Source of the DNA: Pseudaquabacterium inlustre
GTDB lineage: Bacteria; Pseudomonadota; Gammaproteobacteria; Burkholderiales; Burkholderiaceae_C
DNA length: 64,000 nucleotides
Direction: 5' to 3'
NCBI RefSeq assembly: GCF_038066595.1
Contig: NZ_JBBUTH010000004.1
Coordinates: forward strand, 434,001-498,000
Below, in pieces: positions 44,589 through 54,345 of this stretch. The translations under genes were made by a program, and so were the position numbers. The notes beneath the pieces are model-generated. The model had not been told where the DNA came from and did no database searches. It worked only from the letters and a program-made list of their open reading frames with translations. Every line of letters begins with the position of its first letter. Positions within the stretch are counted from its first letter, which is position 1.

Positions 44589-46076
44589 ATGGATCTCTGG
44601 AACCTGCTGATGCAGGGCTTTGCCACGGCCGGCACGCCGGTCAACCTGCTGTGGGCGCTGCTGGGCTGCACCATCGGCACGGCGGTGGGCGTGCTGCCGG
44701 GCATCGGCCCGTCCACCGCGGTGGCCATGCTGCTGCCGATCACGCTGAAGGTCGACCCCACGGCCTCGATGATCTTCTTCGCCGGCATCTACTACGGTGC
44801 GATGTACGGCGGCTCCACCACCTCCATCCTGATGAACACGCCCGGCGAGGCCGGCTCGCTGATCACCGCGATGGAGGGCAACAAGATGGCCCGCAACGGC
44901 CGTGCCGGCGCGGCCCTGGCCACGGCGGCCATCGGCAGCTTCGTGGCCGGCACCATCGCCACCGTGGTGGTCACGCTGTTCGCGCCGCTGGTGGCCACGC
45001 ATGCGGTCAAGCTGGGCCCGCCCGAGTACTTCCTGCTGATGGTGCTGGCCTTCTGCACCGTGAGCTCGGTGCTGGGGCAGAGCACGCTGCGCGGCCTCAC
45101 CGCGCTGGGCGTGGGCCTGGCCATGGGCCTGGTGGGCCTGGACCAGATCTCGGGCCAGGCGCGCTACACCATGGGCGTGCCCGAGCTGATGGACGGCCTG
45201 GAGGTGGTGCTGATCGCCGTGGGCCTGTTCGCCGTGGCCGAGGCGCTGCACGCCGTGCTGTACGAAGGCCGCGTGGTCGAGACGCAAAACGCGATGAGCC
45301 GGGTGCACATGACGGCCGCCGAGTGGCGCCGTTCCTGGCCGGCCTGGCTGCGTGGCACGGCCATCGGCATTCCGTTCGGCACCATCCCGGCCGGCGGCAG
45401 CGAGATCCCCACCTTCCTGAGCTACGCCACCGAGAAGAAGCTGTCCAAGCACCAGGCCGAATTCGGCAAGGGTGGAGCGATCGAGGGCGTGGCCGGCCCC
45501 GAGGCGGCCAACAACGCCGCCATCACCGCCACGCTGATCCCGCTGCTGACGCTGGGCATTCCCACCTCCAACACCACGGCGGTGCTGCTGGGCGCGTTCC
45601 AGAACTACGGCATCAACCCCGGCCCGCAGCTGTTCGACAGCAATGCCGCGCTGGTGTGGGCGCTGATCGCCAGCCTGTACATCGGCAACGTGATGCTGCT
45701 GATCCTGAACCTGCCGCTGGTGGGCCTGTGGGTCAAGCTGCTGAAGCTGCCCAAGGCCTATCTCTATGCCGGCATCCTGATCTTCGCCACGGTGGGCGTC
45801 TACGGCATGCGCCAGAGCGCCTTCGACCTGGTGCTGCTGTACGGCATCGGCCTGCTGGGCCTGGTGATGCGGCGCTTCGACTTCCCCACCGCACCGGTGG
45901 TGGTGGGCATGATCCTGGGCCCGCTGGCCGAGGCCCAGATGCGCAATGCCGTGGCCATCGGCGAAGGGCACTGGGGCATCTTCCTGCAACGGCCTGGCTC
46001 GGTGGCGCTGCTGGCGGTGATCGCCGCGGTGCTGGTGCTGCCACGCGTGATGGCCTGGCGGCGGGCCAGAAGCTAG
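44589..46076 (+). CDS. tctA: Tripartite tricarboxylate transporter large subunit TctA
   Basis: Large inner-membrane permease subunit, about 11-12 helices. The 495-residue protein opens MDLWNLLMQGFATAGTPVNL and has the TctA signatures GVLPGIGPSTAVAMLLPITL (about residues 36-55) and YYGAMYGGSTTSILMNTPGE (about 74-93), a region duplicated in the second half (IPFGTIPAGGSEIPTFLSYA and TLGIPTSNTTAVLLGAF). Length is normal. It closes the porin-tctCBA unit. Confidence 0.96.
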   Translation: MDLWNLLMQGFATAGTPVNLLWALLGCTIGTAVGVLPGIGPSTAVAMLLPITLKVDPTASMIFFAGIYYGAMYGGSTTSILMNTPGEAGSLITAMEGNKMARNGRAGAALATAAIGSFVAGTIATVVVTLFAPLVATHAVKLGPPEYFLLMVLAFCTVSSVLGQSTLRGLTALGVGLAMGLVGLDQISGQARYTMGVPELMDGLEVVLIAVGLFAVAEALHAVLYEGRVVETQNAMSRVHMTAAEWRRSWPAWLRGTAIGIPFGTIPAGGSEIPTFLSYATEKKLSKHQAEFGKGGAIEGVAGPEAANNAAITATLIPLLTLGIPTSNTTAVLLGAFQNYGINPGPQLFDSNAALVWALIASLYIGNVMLLILNLPLVGLWVKLLKLPKAYLYAGILIFATVGVYGMRQSAFDLVLLYGIGLLGLVMRRFDFPTAPVVVGMILGPLAEAQMRNAVAIGEGHWGIFLQRPGSVALLAVIAAVLVLPRVMAWRRARS

Positions 46077-46180
46077 GGGGACCCCGCGGTGACGGCGCCG
46101 GTCATCGTGGAATTTGCGGATGTCCGCATGCGTTGATGGCGTCAGCCTCGCCCCCTGGCAGATCGGCAAGGGGGATGGCG

Positions 46181-48991
46181 ATGGCAGCAAGGGCTTGGCG
46201 GCGCACGGCGGTGGCCGCAGCGATGGGTGCGATGGCGCTGCAGGCGCAGGCGCTGGTGACGGTGAGCGGGCCGGTGGCCTACGCCCCGGCACCGGTGCTT
46301 CTTGGCCCGGGCGATACCGCCGAGCCGGGCACCACGGCCTGGATCGGCGCGCGCTGGGTGGGCAGCGGTGACGCCGCGATCACGGTCGACGGCGGCTCCT
46401 TCCTGCAACTGGCGCGGCTGGCGCTGGCGTCCGGTGGCACCCCCGGGCAGGTCAGCGGCCTGATCACCGGCACCGGCACGCGGGTGGAACTGGTCAGTTC
46501 GGGCACCGGTTCGCAGGTGCAGCGCCTGAACGTGGGCGACTGGGGCAACGCCACGCTGACCGTGAGCGGCGGCGCGGTGCTGGACACGCGCGGCAACCAG
46601 GCACCCTGTCTGATCGCCTTCCACTACTGCGACAGCTTCGTCGGCTCGGCCGCGGGTGACACCGCGGTGCTCAACCTGTCCGGTGCCGGCACGCGCGTCA
46701 ACATCGGCCAGACCTTGTACGTGGCCCAGCCCGGCCTGGGCATCACGGCCCTGGATGGCTACGACTACGGCGTGCCGGGCGGCACCACGCGCGGCACGGT
46801 CAACATCACCGATGGGGCGCTGCTGAGCGTTGACCGCGCCAGCCTGGGCCCGGTGCACTGGAGCACCCACGCCACCGGCTTCGAGCGCAACTTTGCCGAG
46901 GTGAACGTGCGTGGGGCCGGCTCGCGCTGGGTGGTCACCGGCGGCACCACGGTGCTGAACCATGCCACCGGCGAGACCGGCCTGACCGGTGCCGGCATCG
47001 GCACCGCGAACGACTCGAATGCCTGGGCCACGATCAACATCACCGACGGCGGCGTGGTCGAGATCCAGGGCAGCAACGACACGGTCAACTACGTCAACCT
47101 CACCCAGACCGGCAGCAGCCGTTCCGGTACCAGCGGCGGGCGCACCGACATGCGCATCACCGGCACCGGCTCGCAGCTGCGCTACACCAGCCAGGCTGGC
47201 ATCCTGCAGGTGGGCCGTGCGCTGGGCACCGCCTCGCTGCTGGTGAGCGACGGTGGCTCGGTCGACGGCCTGTGGTACCTGTCGATCGGTCGGGACGCGG
47301 CCACCGGGCAGATGAGCATCGATGGTGCCAGCGCCTTCGTGCGCCTGAACAGCTGGGCCAGTGCCGTGGCCAACCAGCCCAGCGGCACCTCCGGCACCGC
47401 GTCGGTCGACATCGGCCGCGGCGGCACCGGCACGCTGAACGTTCGCAACGGCGGCCAGCTGCTGCTGGAGGGCGACCGCTTTCTCGATGGCGGCACGGCG
47501 CTCACTTTGGGGCGTGGCGCGGCCTCGTCCGGCACGCTGAACATCAGCGGAACTGGCTCGCTGGTGCAACTGCGCAGCACCTCCAGCACGCCCGGTGGTG
47601 GTGCAGGCGAATCACGCAACCCCAGCGTGTTCATCGGCCGCGACGGCACCGGCATCCTGGACATCAGCGCCGGCGGCCGCCTGGTGCTGGACGGCGGTGG
47701 CGTGTCCACCGTGGCCAACCGGCGCAGCACGGCGCTCTATGTGGGCGGATTCAGCGAGACGGCGGTGGGCGGCAAGGGCGTCGCCACCGTCAGCGGCGCG
47801 GGCTCCGAGATCCGCGTGTCGGGCAACGACAGCTTCTTCGCCGTCGGCGTCGGACCGCAGGCCAGCGGCCAACTGGTGCTGCGCAGTGGTGCGGCCGTGA
47901 ACAGCATGAACCTGGTGCTGGGTCGGCGAGGTGGGGTGGGTGTTCTGAGCGCCGATGCGGCCACGCTCAACTTCACCGGGCAGCAGGCGGCCGGCACGCA
48001 GTCGGGCGCGGCGTTCGTGGTGGCCGATGGCGGTGGCGTGGGGGTGGCCACGCTGGCCAACGGCACGGTGATGACGCTGAGCAATGCCGGCAGCGCCGGC
48101 GCGGGCTTCACGATCGGCGGCTCGCCCTATGCCGGTGGCGGGGAGGGCAGCCTCACGCTCAGCGGTGGCTCGCGCCTCGTCGTCACGGCCGGCAGCGGGC
48201 TGGCCAACGGCAACGTCGGGCGCGACGGCAGCGGCTTTCTGCGCCTGCGCGGTGCCAGCAGCGTGGACCTGGGCGACGGCAACCTGTACATCGGCCGCCT
48301 GAGCGGCAGCGATGGCACGGTGATCGCCTCCGAGGGCTCGACCGTCACCGCCGGCTGGGTGGGCGTGGGCGCCCGCAAGACCGACACCGGCGATGTCGAT
48401 GGTGGCACCGGCACCTTCGTGCTGATCAACAGCACGCTCAACGCCGGGCAGATCGTCATCGGCAGCAACGGCTTCCTCGGCGGCACCGGCACGATCAACG
48501 GCGTGGTCACCAACCGCGGCATCTTCGCGCCCGGCAATTCGCCCGGCCGGCTGGCGATCAACGGCGGCTTCATCGCCGAGGCCGGCAGCCGGCTGATCCT
48601 GGAGGTCGAGTCCGACGGCCAGGGCGGCTTCAAGACCGACGAGCTGGTGTTCCAGGCCGGCCAGCCGCTGAACCTGAGCGGCCTGACCGTCGAGTTCCGC
48701 TTCCTGGGCGCCACCGACCCGAAGGCGTTTCTCGACAGCGGTCGCTTCCAGACCAGCACCTTTTTCGAGCTGACCGATGCCGGCGGCACGCCCGGTGAGC
48801 TGGCGCCCGCGGCCTTCGGCCAGGTGCGCTTCGAGGCCAGCGCGGCGGCCTACACGATCAGCCACTTCAGTTTCGACGCCGCCACCGGCGCCGGCAACTT
48901 CACGTCCGCGCCGGTGCCCGAGCCGCGCAGCGTGGCACTGCTGCTGGCGGGCCTGGCGGTGCTGGGCTGGCGCGCCCGCCGCCGCGGCTGA
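46181..48991 (+). CDS. Large secreted beta-repeat protein with PEP-CTERM anchor
   Basis: Predicted surface or matrix protein. The start at ATG 46181 has AAGGGGG 6 bases upstream and gives a signal peptide (RAWRRTAVAAAMGAMALQAQA); earlier in-frame ATGs at 46136 and 46175 are less well placed. The 936-residue protein is a chain of Gly/Ser/Thr-rich strands of the type LNISGTGS, VNITDGA and ASLLVSDGGSV, resembling autotransporter-associated beta-helix repeats, ending with FAPGNSPGRLAINGGF. The C-terminus has VPEPRS, a hydrophobic helix and RARRRG: a full PEP-CTERM signal for exosortase. No exosortase is in this window. Confidence 0.85.
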   Translation: MAARAWRRTAVAAAMGAMALQAQALVTVSGPVAYAPAPVLLGPGDTAEPGTTAWIGARWVGSGDAAITVDGGSFLQLARLALASGGTPGQVSGLITGTGTRVELVSSGTGSQVQRLNVGDWGNATLTVSGGAVLDTRGNQAPCLIAFHYCDSFVGSAAGDTAVLNLSGAGTRVNIGQTLYVAQPGLGITALDGYDYGVPGGTTRGTVNITDGALLSVDRASLGPVHWSTHATGFERNFAEVNVRGAGSRWVVTGGTTVLNHATGETGLTGAGIGTANDSNAWATINITDGGVVEIQGSNDTVNYVNLTQTGSSRSGTSGGRTDMRITGTGSQLRYTSQAGILQVGRALGTASLLVSDGGSVDGLWYLSIGRDAATGQMSIDGASAFVRLNSWASAVANQPSGTSGTASVDIGRGGTGTLNVRNGGQLLLEGDRFLDGGTALTLGRGAASSGTLNISGTGSLVQLRSTSSTPGGGAGESRNPSVFIGRDGTGILDISAGGRLVLDGGGVSTVANRRSTALYVGGFSETAVGGKGVATVSGAGSEIRVSGNDSFFAVGVGPQASGQLVLRSGAAVNSMNLVLGRRGGVGVLSADAATLNFTGQQAAGTQSGAAFVVADGGGVGVATLANGTVMTLSNAGSAGAGFTIGGSPYAGGGEGSLTLSGGSRLVVTAGSGLANGNVGRDGSGFLRLRGASSVDLGDGNLYIGRLSGSDGTVIASEGSTVTAGWVGVGARKTDTGDVDGGTGTFVLINSTLNAGQIVIGSNGFLGGTGTINGVVTNRGIFAPGNSPGRLAINGGFIAEAGSRLILEVESDGQGGFKTDELVFQAGQPLNLSGLTVEFRFLGATDPKAFLDSGRFQTSTFFELTDAGGTPGELAPAAFGQVRFEASAAAYTISHFSFDAATGAGNFTSAPVPEPRSVALLLAGLAVLGWRARRRG

Positions 48992-49000
48992 GGGTCGGGC

Positions 49001-50101
49001 TCAGGCCGTCGCGCCCAGGGTCCGGGCGCGCGCGGCCTGGGCGGCGCGGTCGGCCTCGCTGCGGCGCTGGCCGGCGCGCGTGGGCCAGCCCTGCAGGTGC
49101 TGCTCGGCCAGGTCGGCCAGGGCCGCCACGTGGTCGGCGCGTTCGTTCAGGCAGGGCACGAAGCCGAAGCGCTGCCCGCCCGCCTGAAGGAACGCGTCGC
49201 GCGCTTCCTGGGCGATCTCTTCCAGCGTTTCCAGGTTGTCGCAGGCAAAGCCGGGGCAGATGGCGTCGATGTGGCGCACGCCCTCGGCCGCCAGGCGCTT
49301 GACCGTGGGTTCGGTGTAGGGCTGCAGCCATTCGGCGCGGCCCAGCCGGCTCTGGAAGGTGAGCACATAGTCGTCCGCGCCCAGGCCCAGCGCCTGGGCC
49401 AGCAGGCGGGCCGTGACATGGCATTCGCAGTGGTAGGGGTCGCCCAGCAGCAGGCTGCGCTTGGGCACGCCGTGAAAGCTCATCACCAGCTTCTGGCCGC
49501 GGCCATGCGCGGCCCAGTGCTCGCGCACGCTGGCGGCCAGCGCGGCGATGTAGCCGGGGTGGTCGTGGTAGCGGTTGACGAAGCGCAGCTCGGGCAGGCG
49601 GCGCACGCGCTGGCTCCAGGCGTTGACCGCATCGATCACGCTGGCGGTGGTGGCCGCGGCGTACTGCGGGTACATCGGCAGCACCAGGATGCGCGTGGCG
49701 CCCTCGGCCTTGAGCTCGTCCAGCACCTGGCCCACGGCCGGCTGGCCGTAGCGCATGGCGCAGCGCACCTGCACATCGTCGTGGCCGCGTCGGGCCAGCT
49801 CGGCCTGCAGCGCCTGCACCTGGCGCTGGGTGCCGCGCAGCAGCGGCGAGCCGTCGGCGCCCCAGATCGACGCGTACTTGGCAGCCGATTGGGCCGGCCG
49901 CGTGCGCAGGATGACGCCGTGCAGGATCAGCCACCACAGCGGCCGCGGAATCTCCACCACGCGCGGATCCCACAGGAACTCGGCGAGGTAGCGGCGCAAC
50001 GCGGCGGGCGTGGGCGCGTCGGGCGTGCCCAGGTTGACCAGCAGCACGGCGGTGCGCTCGGGCTGGCCGTGGCGGTAGGCGGGTTCGGCGGCGAAGCTCA
50101 T
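49001..50101 (-). CDS. hemH: Ferrochelatase
   Basis: Inserts ferrous iron into protoporphyrin IX, the last step of haem synthesis. The start at ATG 50101 gives 366 residues; the frame is open upstream into the receiver gene. Motifs are TAVLLVNLGTPDAPT, FLWDPRVVEIPR, the catalytic His in LVMSFHGVPKRSL and the C-terminal CPGFACDNLETLEEIAQEAR. It converges with the PEP-CTERM gene, 9 bases apart. In many betaproteobacteria hemH lies near hrcA/grpE; here it does not. Confidence 0.96.
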   Translation of the reverse strand: MSFAAEPAYRHGQPERTAVLLVNLGTPDAPTPAALRRYLAEFLWDPRVVEIPRPLWWLILHGVILRTRPAQSAAKYASIWGADGSPLLRGTQRQVQALQAELARRGHDDVQVRCAMRYGQPAVGQVLDELKAEGATRILVLPMYPQYAAATTASVIDAVNAWSQRVRRLPELRFVNRYHDHPGYIAALAASVREHWAAHGRGQKLVMSFHGVPKRSLLLGDPYHCECHVTARLLAQALGLGADDYVLTFQSRLGRAEWLQPYTEPTVKRLAAEGVRHIDAICPGFACDNLETLEEIAQEARDAFLQAGGQRFGFVPCLNERADHVAALADLAEQHLQGWPTRAGQRRSEADRAAQAARARTLGATA

Positions 50102-50184
50102 CGCGCGGCATTGTCCGGCATGTGCGGCCCGCTGCCGCGGGCAGGGGCGATGGCCGCAGCGCCCGGTGCCGGGCCGTGCGCGGC

Positions 50185-50589
50185 TCAGCCCGCGGCGCGC
50201 GCAGCGGCCAGTGCGCGCATGGCCGCGCGCACCGCGCCGGCCTCCACGGGCTTGGGCCAGAACGCGGCGAAGCCGGCAGCCATGGCGCGGGCGCGGTCGT
50301 CCACGTCGCTGTCGGCCGAGCACATGATGGCGTGCGCCGACTCCAGGCCGGGCAGGGCGCGCAGGCGCGGCAGCAGGGCATGGCCGGTCTGATCGGGCAG
50401 CCAGGCGTCGATCACCAGCACCTGCGGCCGCCACTCGGTGGCGATGGCCAGGGCCTCGGCGCCGTCCTCGGCCACGCGCAGCGCGACCCCGTTCTCGTCG
50501 CGCAGCATCTCGCTGAACAGCAGCGCGCACAGGCGGTCGTCCTCGACGTACAGCACCCGCAGCGGCGGCGGGTGGAAGTCACCGCACAT
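50185..50589 (-). CDS. Single-domain response regulator
   Basis: Stand-alone receiver protein with no output domain. The 134-residue product contains the acidic pair in LYVEDDRL (residues 14-21), phospho-acceptor Asp61 in LVIDAWLPDQTG and Lys113 in FWPKPV. It begins 6 bases after the cyclase/FHA gene and is therefore probably co-transcribed with it. No histidine kinase is adjacent. It may act on the cyclase or on a distant kinase pathway. Confidence 0.88.
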   Translation of the reverse strand: MCGDFHPPPLRVLYVEDDRLCALLFSEMLRDENGVALRVAEDGAEALAIATEWRPQVLVIDAWLPDQTGHALLPRLRALPGLESAHAIMCSADSDVDDRARAMAAGFAAFWPKPVEAGAVRAAMRALAAARAAG

Positions 50590-50595
50590 GGTGGG

Positions 50596-51540
50596 TCAGC
50601 CTGGTTGCGGCACGGTGTCGTAGAACGACAGCACCTCGAAGCGCACCACCGGCGCGCCGGGGTCGGTGGGCGAGCCGCCCAGGCCGATGGTGCCGCTGCC
50701 GTGCAGCATGCAGCGGCCGCGGCGCAGGCTCACCACGTCGTCGCTGCTGGCAAAGCGCACATAGGTGCCGTTGTAGCTGAGGTCGGTGACCTGGAAGGCG
50801 CCGCCATGCCAGTCGATGCGGGCGTGCGAGCGCGAGACACGCGAGTCGTCGACGCGGAACTGCGCCTGCGGGCTGCGGCCCAGCACGATGGGCATGCTGC
50901 CGCCATCGAAGATCTCTTCGGCCGCGCCCCAGCTCAGGCGCACGGCCTCGGGCTCGGTGGTGCTGGGCACCGGCCCGAACTGGGTGACCGGCATGTCCAG
51001 GCCGCGGCGGCCACCCGAGACATGCACCTGCACCGGCTCGGCGCGGCCACGCAGGTGCATCCAGTCCAGCGAACGGAAGCGTTTCTTCTGGTCGGGCGCC
51101 AGGCCGGCCAGCACCTCGGCGGTGATCAGCGTCTCGTTGTCGCTGGCATGGTCGAGCAGGCGTGCCGCCACGTTGACCGCGTCGCCAAAGCAGTCGCCGC
51201 CCATCTCGACGATCTCGCCGCGCGCCAGCGCCACCTGCAGGCGCAGGCCGCGCAGGCCGGCCGAGGCGCCGCGCTCGCGGCCGCGGCTGACCAGGTGCTC
51301 CAGGCCGTCGTGCATCAGCAGCGCGGCATTCAGGCCCGACGACGGCGCGTCAAAGACCGCCATCAGCCCGTCGCCCAGGGTCTTGATGACCAGGCCCCCC
51401 GCCGCCGGCACGGAACGCGCCAGCGTGGCCACGGTGTGCGTGACCACGGAGGTGGCCTCGGCATTGCCCAAGGTCTCGTAGAGCGCGGTGCTGCCACGCA
51501 GGTCGGCGAAGAGGACGGTGCGCTCGGCGATGCGCGTCAT
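50596..51540 (-). CDS. Adenylate/guanylate cyclase-domain protein with FHA domain
   Basis: Probable soluble class III nucleotide cyclase fused to a phosphothreonine-binding FHA domain. The start at ATG 51540 gives 314 residues. The cyclase domain (about residues 6-170) keeps the metal Asp in FADLRGSTALYE, the Lys and second Asp in VIKTLGDGLMAVFD, and FGDAVNVAARL with the base-selecting Asp, the Asn and the Arg, so it looks catalytically complete and adenylate-like. The FHA domain (about 225-310) has LGRSPQAQF, SRVSRSHARI and DLSYNGTYV. It forms an operon with the receiver protein downstream. Confidence 0.87.
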   Translation of the reverse strand: MTRIAERTVLFADLRGSTALYETLGNAEATSVVTHTVATLARSVPAAGGLVIKTLGDGLMAVFDAPSSGLNAALLMHDGLEHLVSRGRERGASAGLRGLRLQVALARGEIVEMGGDCFGDAVNVAARLLDHASDNETLITAEVLAGLAPDQKKRFRSLDWMHLRGRAEPVQVHVSGGRRGLDMPVTQFGPVPSTTEPEAVRLSWGAAEEIFDGGSMPIVLGRSPQAQFRVDDSRVSRSHARIDWHGGAFQVTDLSYNGTYVRFASSDDVVSLRRGRCMLHGSGTIGLGGSPTDPGAPVVRFEVLSFYDTVPQPG

Positions 51541-51593
51541 GCGCCGCAGTTTAGCTGTGAACTCTGCACGCTTCGGCCGGGCCGTCTCCCATG

Positions 51594-51619
51594 AAAAAAG
51601 GCGCCCCGCAGGGCGCCTT
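51594..51619 (-). terminator. Intrinsic terminator of rpoD
   Basis: On the minus strand a perfect 9-bp stem (arms 51611-51619 and 51598-51606) with a 4-base loop is followed by six T (51599-51594). It begins 21 bases after the rpoD stop codon and separates rpoD from the cyclase gene. Confidence 0.9.
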
Positions 51620-51640
51620 CGCATGCACGGCCGGACGGGC

Positions 51641-53935
<2,295 letters not shown>

Positions 53936-54345
53936 GCAGTTCCTTGAGCGATGGTCTGTCTGTTGGCCCCGAGCCCGGTTGGTGTTCCTGTCGACGTCAA
54001 CGGCGGCGCCCATGCCGTGCGGCTGCGTGACGCAGCCGGCGCCGGGCGCATGCCGGGCCTCAGGGCCGGACACGCCGCGACGCCCGCGCACGCCGGGCCG
54101 AAGCATCGGTGCAGGGAATCAGGGCTCGGTTGGGCAAGCTCGCGTGGACGTTGTTGCATTGCAGCCCTGGCGGTGGAGGTTGGCCTGATGCGCGATGCGC
54201 GCCCGTGTCGCGGGTGGCCGGATACCGGAGGTGCTGCCGTCACTCTTGCCGATGCAACCAATCGAGCATTATACCAGCGCCCCCGGCCGATTGCCCAGGC
54301 CGCCGCTCGGGAATGCAAGGGCTGGCGGTGCGCGCAGGGCGGGGC
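53936..54345 (-). promoter_or_regulatory. dnaG-rpoD gap with rpoD promoter
   Basis: This 410-base gap contains, on the minus strand, an extended -10 promoter TGG-TATAAT (54276-54268) without a good -35. Transcription would begin near 54261 and leave a 5' leader of roughly 325 bases before the rpoD start. Open frames here lack family features. No CTTGAAA heat-shock element is present. Confidence 0.6.

Noticed and set aside
46106..46180. Sigma-54 promoter before the PEP-CTERM gene, as seen for some PEP-CTERM genes
   Set aside because: No GG-N10-GC pattern matching TGGCAC-N5-TTGC was found; a TGGCA near 46155 lacks the paired GC element at the right spacing.
49097..50392. A 431-codon plus-strand frame over hemH
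   Set aside because: Shadow frame: hemH on the minus strand has all ferrochelatase motifs, while the plus-strand frame has none.
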